Assembly (NCBI GenBank): GCA_002685275.1
Contig: NYWX01000064.1
Span: forward strand, 1 to 16,624
Length of the DNA stretch: 16,624 nt
Origin: Gammaproteobacteria bacterium
Lineage (GTDB): Bacteria > Pseudomonadota > Gammaproteobacteria > Woeseiales > Woeseiaceae
Reading direction: 5' to 3'
Positions 1-8,044 of this stretch are shown piece after piece; the stretch's first letter is position 1; each line of letters opens with the position of its first letter. The notes under the pieces were generated by a model. That model saw only the letters and a program-made list of their open reading frames with translations, was not told where the DNA came from and did no database searches. A program made the position numbers and the translations under genes.

Positions 1-1314
1 ACATCTGGTATAGGTCACATACGTTACCCAACTGCTGGCGGTTCAAAGTCATCTGAAGCACAACCGTTTTATGTAAACTCACCATACGGTATTTGCCTTG
101 CTCACAATGGCAACTTAACAAACTATGATGAGCTCTCTGAGTTACTTATTTGTGATGATCGACGACACCTTAGCACTGATTCTGATTCCGAAGTACTGCT
201 CAATGTATTAGCTCATGAGCTACATATAAGAGTAAATGGAAATTTAACAACTCGTAATGTATTTGATGCAATCAATGCACTACATAAACGATGCAAAGGC
301 GGTTATTCAGTTGTTGCATTAATAGTTGGATTTGGAATCATTGCATTCCGTGATCCAAACGGTATTCGCCCTCTTGTTTTGGGTGAAAGAAATAAGCAAG
401 GTTGTAAAAACTACATGGTTGCTTCAGAAAGCGTTGCTTTGGATGTTCTGCAATTTTCACGATTAAGGGATGTAAAGCCGGGAGAATGTATCATCATTAA
501 AAATGATATGTCATTACATTGTCATGATTATCCAAAATCAGCAATTCATTCCCCATGTATTTTCGAATATGTCTATTTTGCAAGACCTGACTCAATTTTA
601 GATGGTTCATCAGTTTACAAAGCACGGTTGAGAATGGGTGAGCAGCTAGCAGGTAAGATTGTAAGAGATTTTGAAGACCATGATATTGATGTAGTAATTC
701 CAATTCCGGATACAAGTCGGACTTCAGCGCTTCAAGTTGCCTATCATCTTGGAGTTAAATACAGAGAAGGATTTATAAAAAATCGTTATATTGGCCGAAC
801 ATTTATTATGCCAGGCCAGGAAGAGCGTAAAAAATCTGTTCGACAAAAGCTGAATGCAATTGCGCTAGAATTTCATAATAAGAATGTTTTATTAGTGGAT
901 GATTCCATTGTTCGAGGAACTACTTCAAAACAAATTATTAAATTGGCTCGAGATGCAGGTGCAAATAAGGTTTATTTTGCATCGGCTGCACCACCTGTTA
1001 GATACCCAAATGTTTATGGTATTGATATGCCAGCAGCTAATGAGCTTATTGCAAACGGACGCACCGTCGAAGAGATTCAGAAAATCATTGGTGCAGATAA
1101 ATTAATTTATCAAGATTTAAGCGGCCTTGTTCGCTCAGTTCGACATGGTAATTCGGAAATTAGAGATTTTGATACTTCATGTTTCTCTGGAAACTATGTC
1201 ACTGGTGATGTAACTGAACAGTATCTGGAAAAACTTGAGAAACGCCGCAATGATGCTGCCAAGCAAAAGCAAGCTAATATTCTAAGCAAAGAATCAAGTG
1301 TAGTAGATTCATGA
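1..1314 (+). CDS. purF: Amidophosphoribosyltransferase (PurF), 3' part; 5' end outside window
   Basis: First committed step of purine synthesis in the cytoplasm: PRPP plus glutamine gives 5-phosphoribosylamine. The frame is open from base 1, so the gene is cut by the window edge; 437 residues are visible and, against the E. coli protein from memory (about 505 residues), roughly 70 N-terminal residues with the catalytic Cys are missing. Visible glutaminase-domain motifs are [12 protein letters not shown] (residues 3-14), HNGNLTN (about 36-42) and SDSEVLLN. The phosphoribosyltransferase domain carries the PRPP loop DDSIVRGTT at visible residues 300-308, preceded by GRTFIMPGQ and followed by NVYGIDMP. 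The protein ends in a charged tail like other proteobacterial PurF. An internal TTG at 379 is not a real start, since upstream sequence is clearly PurF. It converges on lpxH. Identification is essentially certain. Confidence 0.98.
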   Translation, partial: TSGIGHIRYPTAGGSKSSEAQPFYVNSPYGICLAHNGNLTNYDELSELLICDDRRHLSTDSDSEVLLNVLAHELHIRVNGNLTTRNVFDAINALHKRCKGGYSVVALIVGFGIIAFRDPNGIRPLVLGERNKQGCKNYMVASESVALDVLQFSRLRDVKPGECIIIKNDMSLHCHDYPKSAIHSPCIFEYVYFARPDSILDGSSVYKARLRMGEQLAGKIVRDFEDHDIDVVIPIPDTSRTSALQVAYHLGVKYREGFIKNRYIGRTFIMPGQEERKKSVRQKLNAIALEFHNKNVLLVDDSIVRGTTSKQIIKLARDAGANKVYFASAAPPVRYPNVYGIDMPAANELIANGRTVEEIQKIIGADKLIYQDLSGLVRSVRHGNSEIRDFDTSCFSGNYVTGDVTEQYLEKLEKRRNDAAKQKQANILSKESSVVDS

Positions 1315-1328
1315 TTGCACCGGTGCAA
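1315..1328. repeat. Perfect 14-bp palindrome directly after the purF stop
   Basis: TTGCACCGGTGCAA is its own reverse complement and starts on the base after the purF TGA. It has an ACCGGT core flanked by TTGC/GCAA. It is not followed by a T-run on the plus strand (AAAAATATTGC follows), so it is not a convincing intrinsic terminator. The shape resembles operators of LacI-family regulators, but no gene starts just downstream. Confidence 0.6.
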
Positions 1329-1653
1329 AAAATATTGCTATTTCTTTAAAACTGAAAATCCTAGAGCATAGGTAGGCTTCGCTACTCAAGAATTACCAGA
1401 ATTGTTATTAGATCGTACCAATTGTAAATTAAAAGCTTCATCTACTTGAAGGTTTATGGTTTTTCCAAAATCGAAGTAGGTTGGCTCAACAAATGTCATG
1501 CTTGTCCAGTGAAGAGTAAAAGCATTTTGTGCAATTTATTGCATTTGCAAAGATTGAGCTGAGTTTGAATGAAATAAACTTAAAGAGTTGATTAGTTGAA
1601 ATTTAAGCAATTGTAGCAAGGTTGACTAAAAATTAGATACTGAATTTAGTCTT
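1315..1653. other. Intergenic region between convergent purF and lpxH (339 bp)
   Basis: I see no gene here; all frames are broken by stops and there is no tRNA. It holds the 14-bp palindrome at 1315-1328, a second short inverted repeat TGCAA-TTTA-TTGCA at 1530-1543, and an AT-rich 7-bp inverted repeat (GACTAAA at 1624-1630, TTTAGTC at 1645-1651) just beyond the lpxH stop. None has the U-tract of a clear terminator, although both flanking genes end here. Confidence 0.6.
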
Positions 1654-2376
1654 TTAACGAGGCATAGTTTCAAGATGTGGCCCATCCTTGTCCCATCTGA
1701 CAACGCTCCCTTGTTCAAACCAATCTCCCAATACAATTCGTGTAGCATGATGACTTCCAAGATTTACGTTATGGATAGCTGGTCGATGCGTATGACCATG
1801 AAGCAAGAGACTTGTTTCGAATTTATTCATGATACTTTTAACAGCATCTTCATTTACATCCATTATTTCCACATTTGTTGTATTGTTGTGGATTTTGCTG
1901 TTTTTACGAGCTTGATTAGCAAATACAGATCGCATTTCTATTGGCTTAGCTAACATCATAGCTTGCCACTCCGGATCACGTATGATTTTTCGCATTTCTT
2001 GATAACGAATGTCATCTGTACACAATGTATCACCATGGGTAAGTAATAAATCCTGGTTATTTAATCTGATAAGGGTTGGATCTTGGAGGATTTTAATGCC
2101 AGTCTCTTTAGAAAAAATCTCACCAACCAAAAAGTCACGATTACCACGCATAAAAAAAACAGGAATACCGACTTTTGTAACTTTATATAGGGCCTTCTTT
2201 ATATAATCATAATAGGGGTTTGGATCATCATCACCCAACCAAACTTCAAATAGATCTCCAAGTATATAAAGTGCATCAGCATTTCGCGTCTCATCTTTTA
2301 AGAACATTAGAAACTGATCGCCAATTTCGGGTTTGCTTGCATCCAGATGTAGATCAGATATAAAAAGAGTGGTCAT
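1654..2376 (-). CDS. lpxH: UDP-2,3-diacylglucosamine diphosphatase (LpxH)
   Basis: Fourth step of lipid A synthesis: cleaves UDP-2,3-diacylglucosamine to lipid X plus UMP at the inner face of the cytoplasmic membrane. The 240 residues match the usual family length. The metallophosphoesterase motifs are complete: D8-x-H10 in SDLHLD, D41 in GDLFEVWLGDD, N79-R80 in GNRDF, H114 in THGD, and H195/H197 in HGHTHRP, at the same numbers as I recall for E. coli LpxH. The ATG lies one base after the stop of the upstream prolyl isomerase gene (TAATATG) and no Shine-Dalgarno is obvious, so translation is probably coupled. The ppi-lpxH pairing is a known gammaproteobacterial arrangement. Presence of LpxH implies a lipopolysaccharide outer membrane. 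Confidence 0.97.
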   Translation of the reverse strand: MTTLFISDLHLDASKPEIGDQFLMFLKDETRNADALYILGDLFEVWLGDDDPNPYYDYIKKALYKVTKVGIPVFFMRGNRDFLVGEIFSKETGIKILQDPTLIRLNNQDLLLTHGDTLCTDDIRYQEMRKIIRDPEWQAMMLAKPIEMRSVFANQARKNSKIHNNTTNVEIMDVNEDAVKSIMNKFETSLLLHGHTHRPAIHNVNLGSHHATRIVLGDWFEQGSVVRWDKDGPHLETMPR

Positions 2377-2377
2377 A

Positions 2378-2986
2378 TTATTTATAGCTTATACGTGTTA
2401 TTTTTTTTATTACTATCGGAATAATTGGAGCAGGCGCACCGCCAGGACCATTTAATTTTGAGTCTTTGTTAACAATAGTATCAACAACTTCCATTCCATC
2501 AAAAACAAATCCAAACACCGCATACCCCCACCTTGATTGCTTATTATTTTTTATTGGATCTAAATTTACTGAGCTAGATGTTTGACCATTATTATCAACT
2601 ACGTTTATAAAAAATTGAGTAGACGCGGAATGCGGATTATTTGTACGAGCCATCGCAATGGTTCCACGCACATTACTAAGTCCATTTCCAGATTCGTTGA
2701 TAATAGTATCCCTAATAAATTTTTTTTTAAAGCCTGGTGTAAATCCACCTCCTTGCGCCATGAAACCTGGAATTATACGATGAAAAACTGTGCCATCATA
2801 AAACCCTGAATCAACCAAATTTAGAAAATTCTTAACTGTTATTGGTGCTGCCTTGCTGTTTAGCTCCAGTTTAAAATTTCCTTCTGTAGTTTCAATTTCA
2901 ATATGGGGGTAAGTGGGCAATCTTTCTTGAGCATAGACGGTTGTGTAGCTCAATATAATTAGAAAAGTAAAAATAAATTCTTTCAT
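2378..2986 (-). CDS. Cyclophilin-type peptidyl-prolyl cis-trans isomerase with signal peptide
   Basis: Catalyses cis-trans isomerisation of Xaa-Pro bonds. Starting at 2986 gives 202 residues with a textbook signal peptide: MKEF, a hydrophobic core (IFTFLIILSY), then a VYA|QE-type cleavage site near residue 19, so the enzyme is probably periplasmic. The start at 2986 is preferred because a GGA lies about 8 bases upstream and the signal peptide then starts at once; an in-frame ATG at 3013 would add nine residues (MLTKILDRH). Cyclophilin motifs: FHRIIPGFMAQGG (68-80, catalytic R70 and Q78), SASTQFFIN (120-128) and GYAVFGFVFDGMEVVD (154-169). A polar insert after QFFIN lengthens the domain compared with cytoplasmic PpiB. 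By position, upstream of lpxH, it corresponds to ppiB; by export signal it resembles ppiA, so I give no symbol. lpxH follows one base later. Confidence 0.93.
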   Translation of the reverse strand: MKEFIFTFLIILSYTTVYAQERLPTYPHIEIETTEGNFKLELNSKAAPITVKNFLNLVDSGFYDGTVFHRIIPGFMAQGGGFTPGFKKKFIRDTIINESGNGLSNVRGTIAMARTNNPHSASTQFFINVVDNNGQTSSSVNLDPIKNNKQSRWGYAVFGFVFDGMEVVDTIVNKDSKLNGPGGAPAPIIPIVIKKITRISYK

Positions 2987-3010
2987 ATGTCTATCCAAAA
3001 TTTTCGTTAA

Positions 3011-3039
3011 CATCTAAAATTACAATATACCTGAGTCAA
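3011..3039 (-). promoter_or_regulatory. Candidate promoter for the ppi-lpxH operon
   Basis: On the minus strand a -35-like TTGACT (complement of 3034-3039) lies 17 bases before TAGATG (complement of 3011-3016). Transcription would begin near 3004, which fits the translation start at 2986 rather than 3013. The -10 match is poor, so this is tentative. Confidence 0.3.
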
Positions 3040-3043
3040 ATGC

Positions 3044-3072
3044 TTGATTGCCATGTAAAGCCTCCGTATTAT
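3044..3072 (+). promoter_or_regulatory. Candidate sigma-70 promoter for the four-tRNA cluster
   Basis: TTGATT (3044-3049) and TATTAT (3067-3072) are separated by 17 bases and lie about 60 bases upstream of tRNA-Pro. The predicted start is near 3079. It lies back-to-back with the candidate minus-strand promoter of the ppi-lpxH pair. Confidence 0.5.
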
Positions 3073-3134
3073 CGCACTTCATTTAGTAATCAATCTATGC
3101 TTTAAGTGTATTCTGTTAAAAGGTTTAGTATTGT

Positions 3135-3211
3135 CGGGGCATAGCGCAGCCTGGTAGCGCATCTGCTTTGGGAGCAGAGGGTCGGGAGTTCGAATCTCTC
3201 TGCCCCGACCA
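3135..3211 (+). tRNA. tRNA-Pro(TGG)
   Basis: A 77-base cloverleaf. The acceptor stem CGGGGCA pairs with TGCCCCG, followed by discriminator A and encoded CCA (3209-3211). The anticodon stem TCTGC/GCAGA encloses loop TTTGGGA with anticodon TGG at 3169-3171. The T arm reads GGGAGTTCGAATCTCTC. First gene of a four-tRNA plus-strand cluster. Confidence 0.97.
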
Positions 3212-3247
3212 TCTAATTTTCTTTTCTATCATAGCAACCGTTTTAAT

Positions 3248-3324
3248 GCGCCCGTAGCTCAATCGGATAGAGCACCGGTTTTCTAAACCGGTTGTTGCAG
3301 GTTCGAGTCCTGCCGGGCGCGCCA
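3248..3324 (+). tRNA. tRNA-Arg(TCT)
   Basis: A 77-base cloverleaf. Acceptor GCGCCCG pairs with CGGGCGC, discriminator G, encoded CCA (3322-3324). Anticodon stem CCGGT/ACCGG with loop TTTCTAA places anticodon TCT at 3282-3284; it reads the AGA/AGG arginine codons. Lies 36 bases after tRNA-Pro. Confidence 0.97.
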
Positions 3325-3356
3325 TTTCCTGAAATGCTAGAATTGATTGAAACAGT

Positions 3357-3433
3357 GGTGGGTGTAGCTCAGTTGGTAGAGCCCCGGCTTGTGATGCCGG
3401 TCGTCGCGGGTTCGAGTCCCGTCATCCACCCCA
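3357..3433 (+). tRNA. tRNA-His(GTG)
   Basis: Acceptor GTGGGTG (3358-3364) pairs with CATCCAC (3423-3429). The extra G at -1 (3357) typical of tRNA-His is present opposite C73 (3430), and CCA is encoded (3431-3433). Anticodon stem CCGGC/GCCGG with anticodon GTG at 3391-3393. Confidence 0.97.
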
Positions 3434-3443
3434 TTTTTTAATG

Positions 3444-3519
3444 GGGCCTTTAGCTCAGCTGGTAGAGCAGGAGACTCTTAATCTCTTGGTCCGGGGTTCG
3501 AGTCCCCGAGGGCCCACCA
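3444..3519 (+). tRNA. tRNA-Lys(CTT)
   Basis: A 76-base cloverleaf. Acceptor GGGCCTT pairs with AGGGCCC (with one G-U), discriminator A, encoded CCA (3517-3519). Anticodon stem GGAGA/TCTCT, loop CTCTTAA, anticodon CTT at 3477-3479. CTT reads only AAG by strict pairing, so a TTT isoacceptor should exist elsewhere in the genome. Its 3' end lies 8 bases from the stop of convergent pdxH, with no hairpin terminator between. Confidence 0.97.
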
Positions 3520-3527
3520 TTAAATAC

Positions 3528-4166
3528 TCAAGGCGCTAGTCTCTCAATTAACCAATTATTGTCTTCTTTTTTTATGTATCTAAATCGATCATGTAAACGA
3601 TTTTTTCGACCCTGCCAAAATTCAATAACTTCAGGAACTACTCTATATCCTCCCCAGAAATCTGGTAGTGGAATATTTTTTTTATGAAATTTTTCTTCAA
3701 TTTCTTTGAATTGCCTTTCAAGAGATGACCGAGAGGGGATAATTTTACTTTGAGGAGATGCCCAAGCACCAACTTGACTGCCACGCGGACGACTCGAGAA
3801 ATATTTGAGTGTATCCTCAGGTGAAATCCGCGCAGTTTTGCCTTGAATTCTAATTTGTCGAGATACATTGGCCCAAAAAAATAAGAGTGCTACGTTTGGG
3901 TTATTGTCAATATGATTTGCTTTATTGCTATTATGATTGGTGTAAAATAAAAACCCATTTCTATCAAAAGATTTTAACAAAACAGTTCTACTTGATGGTC
4001 TATTCTCACTATCAACTGTGGATAAAGTAACTGCATTTGGGTCTAACGGTACTGTATCGCATGCATAATTAAACCAATCTTCAAACTGATTAATTGGATC
4101 TTTTGCAAGATCTTTTCTATCTAAATTTAAACCTGTCGCAGAACGGCGTAAGTCAGAAACATCCAT
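3528..4166 (-). CDS. pdxH: Pyridoxamine/pyridoxine 5'-phosphate oxidase (PdxH)
   Basis: FMN-dependent oxidase making pyridoxal 5'-phosphate from pyridoxamine or pyridoxine phosphate, with O2 as acceptor; the last step of B6 synthesis and salvage. The 212 residues are close to the usual length of about 215-220. Signature blocks in order: SSRTVLLK (58-65, FMN phosphate contact), NSNKANH (79-85), RQIRIQGK (103-110), YFSSRPRGSQVGAWASPQS (122-140), and a C-terminal block that opens FWGGYRVVP (170-178) and closes EFWQGR..RLHDRF (182-195), ending W.IERLAP at the very C-terminus. The N-terminal motif LRR (6-8) is also typical. The ATG at 4166 is the only sensible start. The gene is monocistronic here and points toward the tRNA cluster. 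Confidence 0.97.
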   Translation of the reverse strand: MDVSDLRRSATGLNLDRKDLAKDPINQFEDWFNYACDTVPLDPNAVTLSTVDSENRPSSRTVLLKSFDRNGFLFYTNHNSNKANHIDNNPNVALLFFWANVSRQIRIQGKTARISPEDTLKYFSSRPRGSQVGAWASPQSKIIPSRSSLERQFKEIEEKFHKKNIPLPDFWGGYRVVPEVIEFWQGRKNRLHDRFRYIKKEDNNWLIERLAP

Positions 4167-4506
4167 AACTATACTCTTTATAATTTAATACTAATCGTAC
4201 TCTAATGGTAAACACCCAAAGTTCGCAAGCCAAATGAAATTACACTTAGAAACAGCGCATTACAATTTAAAATTTAAATTATTCTGTTTTTTAGTTTATA
4301 AATTTAATTAAGATACAAGTTATTTATATAAAAGGATTTAATCATTTGATGAGATATCTACTGGGATTTAAACCTACTTAATTGCAAACCAGTTTGCTAT
4401 ATAAGACTTCTAAGCTGAAATAGGTTGCTTTCAATAGTTTTGTTCATGATCTCACACAATGTATAATATTGTTTTAATATGTGAATATTAAAATTACACC
4501 ACTTAT
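4167..4506. other. Divergent intergenic region between pdxH and tRNA-Leu (340 bp)
   Basis: No gene seen. The region is strongly AT-rich and must hold the pdxH promoter (minus strand) and the tRNA-Leu promoter (4440-4467). It also contains a short inverted repeat GCAAA-CCAG-TTTGC at 4384-4397 and, on the minus strand near 4362-4372, a GGTTTAAATCC resembling a degenerate tRNA T-arm. No cloverleaf can be built around that. Confidence 0.55.
4440..4467 (+). promoter_or_regulatory. Candidate sigma-70 promoter for tRNA-Leu (and probably tig)
   Basis: TTGTTC (4440-4445), a 16-base spacer and a perfect TATAAT (4462-4467). The predicted start, near 4474, is about 33 bases before the mature 5' end of tRNA-Leu. 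No comparable promoter is seen in the 41 bases between the tRNA and tig. Confidence 0.5.
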
Positions 4507-4591
<85 letters not shown>

Positions 4592-4632
4592 TGTTTTTCA
4601 ACTGAGTTATAAATAAATTAGAGATTTAACAA

Positions 4633-5925
4633 ATGGATGTTATTGTCGAAACGACAGGTACTCTAGAACGCCGAATGCGTGTTGAGATGCCTATAACTAC
4701 GATTAATCAGCAAATAGACTCACGACTAAAATCTGTGGGACAAACTGCTAAATTAAAAGGTTTTCGCCCAGGCAAAGTGCCAGCTAAAGTTGTCAAACAG
4801 CGTTACGGTCGACAAGTTCGAGAAGAGGTGGTGGGCGAAGTTTTGCAAAAAAGCTATGCAAAAGCTATCACTGAACAAGGATTAAAACCTGCTGGTCAGC
4901 CTAAGATTGAAGCGGAAGATGATAATGGAAAAACATTTTTATTCACTGCAACTTTTGAAGTTATGCCTGACATTGAGCTAAAAGATTTAGAAAAAATTAA
5001 AACTGATAAAGTAAATGTGACGATTGCCGATACTGATATCGATGAAATGATTTTAAATTTGCGAAAGCAAAAAGCAATCTGGGATTCAGTAGACCGTAAG
5101 AGTGCTAAAGGTGATCGAGTTGTCATTGATTTTGTAGGTAAAATTAAAGGAAATTCTTTCCCAGGTGGAGAAGGTAAAGAGTTTCCAGTTCTTTTAGGAT
5201 CTGGACAGATGTTACCGGACTTTGAAAAAGGGCTAATAGGCGTTTCTGCTGGAGATGAAAAAACATTGAAGGTTAAATTTCCAAAAGATTACCACTCTCA
5301 AGAGCTTGCCGGAAATAAAGCAGATTTCACTGTAAATATACATAAGGTCGAGGAAGAAAATCTTCCAGAACTAGATGATAAATTTATTAAAGATTTTAAT
5401 ATCAGTGATGGTGGAGTTGATCAATTCAAAGATGATATTAGAGAAAATATGAATCGTGAGGCTGAGCAGAAGGTAAAAATTGTTGAGCGCGAGCAAGCTA
5501 TGAATGGTTTGTTGAAAGCTAACCCAATCGAAATACCGCAAGTCTTGAAATATCAGGAAATGCAAGCAATGCAACAAGAAGCTATGCAACGCATGGGTTT
5601 AGACGATATAAATAAAGCACCAAACATTGAAAATTTCTCTGATTCAGCTGAAAAAAGAGTAGCTTTTGGCTTGCTATTAAATCAATTAGTTATTGATAAA
5701 GGTATTGAGGCTGATGATAAAATGCTGCGTATTCAAGTAGAGGAGCTATGTGCCGGCTATGAAAATGCTGATGATATGATTGACATGTATATAAAAAATC
5801 CGCAAGTTATGCAGCAAATTAAACCAATGGTTGTAGAGAAGTTAGCTATTAAATGGATAATTGAAAATGGTAGCTCTAAATCTAAAAAGATATCTTTTAA
5901 AAATTTTATGAACTCATCTCTTTAG
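4633..5925 (+). CDS. tig: Trigger factor, ribosome-associated chaperone and prolyl isomerase (Tig)
   Basis: Binds ribosomal protein L23 at the peptide exit and shields nascent chains. The 430 residues match the usual length. The N-terminal ribosome-binding domain carries the signature GFRPGKVP at 43-50. The FKBP-type PPIase domain spans about 155-240 (GDRVVIDFVGKIKG, FPGG, LLGSGQMLPDFEKGL, FTVNIHKV). The rest is the charged, helical chaperone domain ending in a short KISFKNFM-type tail. The ATG at 4633 gives the canonical N-terminus (MDVIVETTGTLERRM); a weak TTAGAGA stretch lies about 9 bases upstream. First protein gene of the tig-clpP-clpX-lon block; clpP starts 36 bases later. Confidence 0.98.
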   Translation: MDVIVETTGTLERRMRVEMPITTINQQIDSRLKSVGQTAKLKGFRPGKVPAKVVKQRYGRQVREEVVGEVLQKSYAKAITEQGLKPAGQPKIEAEDDNGKTFLFTATFEVMPDIELKDLEKIKTDKVNVTIADTDIDEMILNLRKQKAIWDSVDRKSAKGDRVVIDFVGKIKGNSFPGGEGKEFPVLLGSGQMLPDFEKGLIGVSAGDEKTLKVKFPKDYHSQELAGNKADFTVNIHKVEEENLPELDDKFIKDFNISDGGVDQFKDDIRENMNREAEQKVKIVEREQAMNGLLKANPIEIPQVLKYQEMQAMQQEAMQRMGLDDINKAPNIENFSDSAEKRVAFGLLLNQLVIDKGIEADDKMLRIQVEELCAGYENADDMIDMYIKNPQVMQQIKPMVVEKLAIKWIIENGSSKSKKISFKNFMNSSL

Positions 5926-5961
5926 CGAGATTATTGTAATTGAATTGATGGAAATTAAAGT

Positions 5962-6585
5962 ATGAATGAAAAAGCATTGAATCTCGTGCCAATGGTAGTC
6001 GAGCAAACTTCTCGAGGTGAACGTGCATATGATATTTATTCGCGATTACTCAAAGATAGGCTTATATTTATTGTAGGTCCAGTTGAGGATCAGATGGCCA
6101 ATCTTATCGTTGCTCAACTTCTATATCTAGAATCAGAGAATCCAAATAAAGATATAAATCTTTACATCAATTCACCAGGTGGAGTCGTGTCATCTGGCCT
6201 TGCCATTTACGATACTATGCAATTTATAAATTGTGATGTTTCAACTATTTGTATTGGTCAAGCAGCTAGCATGGGTGCATTACTTTTAGCCGGGGGTACT
6301 CCAAATAAACGTTATGCATTAACTCATTCAAGAGTTATGGTCCACCAACCAAGCGCGGGTTATCAAGGTCAAGTTACTGATATCAGTATTCATGCAGAAG
6401 AAGTCATAGCTTTAAAACGTAGATTAAATAAAATTATGTCCAAGCATACTGGTCAAAATATTAATCAGATTGAAAAAGATCTGGAGCGTGATAATTTTAT
6501 GAGTGCCGAGGATGCTATGAATTACGGAATTATTGATTCAGTTTTGCAAGATCGCCAAGAGATGAGTAATTTTATAAATAAATAA
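5962..6585 (+). CDS. clpP: ATP-dependent Clp protease, proteolytic subunit (ClpP)
   Basis: Serine peptidase that forms a 14-mer barrel and degrades substrates unfolded by ClpX or ClpA. The 207 residues are the normal length, with a short N-terminal propeptide (mature chain likely beginning near LVPMVVEQ). The catalytic triad is intact: Ser103 in GQAASMGA, His128 in MVHQPS, Asp177 in ERDNFM. The SPGG oxyanion motif is at 71-74. The ATG at 5962 has a GGA about 9 bases upstream. It lies 36 bases after tig and 119 bases before clpX, in the conserved order tig-clpP-clpX-lon. Confidence 0.98.
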   Translation: MNEKALNLVPMVVEQTSRGERAYDIYSRLLKDRLIFIVGPVEDQMANLIVAQLLYLESENPNKDINLYINSPGGVVSSGLAIYDTMQFINCDVSTICIGQAASMGALLLAGGTPNKRYALTHSRVMVHQPSAGYQGQVTDISIHAEEVIALKRRLNKIMSKHTGQNINQIEKDLERDNFMSAEDAMNYGIIDSVLQDRQEMSNFINK

Positions 6586-6608
6586 TTCTCTAAATATCAT
6601 TAATTTAT

Positions 6609-6629
6609 AAAATAATGATAACTTATTTT
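6609..6629. repeat. AT-only inverted repeat between clpP and clpX
   Basis: AAAATAA (6609-6615) and TTATTTT (6623-6629) surround the loop TGATAAC. With no GC pair in the stem it is a weak hairpin, at best partial attenuation between clpP and clpX. Confidence 0.3.
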
Positions 6630-6647
6630 AGCTGTTGCTATGAACCA

Positions 6648-6675
6648 TTGTAACGCCAATGTAAAATACTAATTT
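6648..6675 (+). promoter_or_regulatory. Possible secondary promoter for clpX
   Basis: TTGTAA (6648-6653), 16-base spacer, TAATTT (6670-6675), about 30 bases before the clpX ATG. The 119-base gap is long enough for an internal promoter, but both boxes are imperfect in very AT-rich sequence. Confidence 0.25.
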
Positions 6676-6704
6676 AATAGAATTTAAGATACGGGTTTAT
6701 TGAT

Positions 6705-8021
6705 ATGAGCAAAGAATCCTCCAGTAATGACGAGGACGGAAAGCTTCTTTACTGTTCTTTTTGTGGAAAATCTCAGCACGAGGTGCGTAAATTAATTGCA
6801 GGTCCTTCGGTATTCATTTGCGATGAATGTGTTGAATTGTGTAATGATATCATTCGTGAAGAACTGGAAGATACAGGTGAAGCCTCGCATGGCAAATTGC
6901 CCATACCTGTTGAAATAAATAATGTGCTTGATGAGTATGTAATAGGTCAAGATCGAGCTAAAAAAGTTCTCGCTGTTGCAGTTTATAATCATTACAAACG
7001 CCTTAACGATCGCTTAGATAGAAGTTCTAAAAAGGATGAAATTGAACTTTCAAAGAGTAATATCCTCCTTATTGGGCCAACTGGATGCGGCAAAACTTTA
7101 TTGGCTGAGACTTTAGCTAGGTTTTTAAACGTTCCATTCACAATAGCTGATGCAACAACGCTAACCGAAGCAGGTTATGTTGGCGAAGATGTAGAAAATA
7201 TAATTCAAAAACTTTTGCAAAAATGTGATTATGATGTGGAAAAAGCACAAACAGGCATTGTTTATATCGATGAAATTGACAAAATTTCAAGAAAGTCTGA
7301 TAACCCTTCCATTACAAGAGATGTCTCCGGTGAGGGTGTTCAGCAAGCGCTGCTAAAATTGATAGAAGGCACTATTGCATCTATCCCTCCTCAAGGTGGG
7401 CGTAAACATCCACAGCAAGAATTTCTTCAAGTGGACACTAGTAATATTTTATTTATATGTGGTGGGGCATTCGCAGGTCTTGAAAAAATTATTCAAAATC
7501 GCTCTTCCAAGGTCGGTATTGGATTTATAGCAGACGTAAAGACTGCCGAAGATCAAAAAAGTATTGGTGATTTGCTGCATGATGTAGAGCCCGAGGATCT
7601 AATTAGATTTGGTTTAATTCCAGAGTTCATTGGCCGCATGCCAGTTGTTGCCTCACTCGAAGAGTTAGATGAAGATGCTCTCGTGCAAATTTTACTTGAA
7701 CCTAAAAATGCTCTTACAAAGCAGTATAAAAAACTTTTTGAGATGGAGGGCGTAGATCTAGAGTTTCGAGAAGATGCTTTGCATGCAGTAGCTACAAAAG
7801 CTATGGAAAGAAAAACTGGCGCACGTGGTTTGAGAACTATCCTTGAAAACGCTTTGCTTGACGTAATGTATGATCTCCCATCATCTGAAACTGCTAAGAA
7901 AGTGGTTGTAGATGAGACAGTTATTGTTGATGAGAATTCTCCATATATTATTTATGAATCAGATGAAGCTACAGCCTTGAGTATCAAACAACCACCTAAA
8001 ACAGGATCTGGTGATGCATAA
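6705..8021 (+). CDS. clpX: Clp protease ATP-binding specificity subunit (ClpX)
   Basis: AAA+ hexameric unfoldase that recognises tagged substrates and threads them into ClpP. 438 residues, slightly longer than E. coli ClpX (424) through a C-terminal tail. The N-terminal zinc-binding domain has C17-x2-C20 and C39-x2-C42. Walker A is GPTGCGKT (124-131), Walker B VYIDEID (186-192), pore-1 loop GYVG (157-160), RKH loop at 233-235, arginine finger in IGRMPV (309-314), and sensor 2 GARGLR (372-377). ClpP docking is usually by an IGF-type loop; IGFI at 272-275 fits. Start ATG 6705 with a weak GGG upstream. Fully intact. Confidence 0.98.
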   Translation: MSKESSSNDEDGKLLYCSFCGKSQHEVRKLIAGPSVFICDECVELCNDIIREELEDTGEASHGKLPIPVEINNVLDEYVIGQDRAKKVLAVAVYNHYKRLNDRLDRSSKKDEIELSKSNILLIGPTGCGKTLLAETLARFLNVPFTIADATTLTEAGYVGEDVENIIQKLLQKCDYDVEKAQTGIVYIDEIDKISRKSDNPSITRDVSGEGVQQALLKLIEGTIASIPPQGGRKHPQQEFLQVDTSNILFICGGAFAGLEKIIQNRSSKVGIGFIADVKTAEDQKSIGDLLHDVEPEDLIRFGLIPEFIGRMPVVASLEELDEDALVQILLEPKNALTKQYKKLFEMEGVDLEFREDALHAVATKAMERKTGARGLRTILENALLDVMYDLPSSETAKKVVVDETVIVDENSPYIIYESDEATALSIKQPPKTGSGDA

Positions 8022-8044
8022 CTTAGCTGCATTTATTAATGAAG

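Noticed and set aside
379..1314. TTG at 379 as the start of a separate 311-residue protein
   Set aside because: The preceding 378 bases are open in the same frame and encode recognisable PurF sequence; the gene is simply cut by the window edge.
1624..1651. GACTAAA/TTTAGTC inverted repeat as terminator for lpxH
   Set aside because: Stem is 7 mostly A-T pairs with a 14-base loop and no T-run on the minus strand; too weak to call.
3125..3325. Minus-strand reading frame across the tRNA-Pro and tRNA-Arg genes (contains GLEPATTGLENR)
   Set aside because: It is the antisense translation of tRNA genes, a familiar annotation artefact; the tRNAs fully explain the bases.
4340..4425. tRNA-like stretch on the minus strand with GGTTTAAATCC and TTTGCAA
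   Set aside because: The T-arm-like motif lacks the invariant C56, the distance from the would-be anticodon to the T-loop is about six bases too short, and no acceptor stem pairs. At most a chance match or very old remnant.
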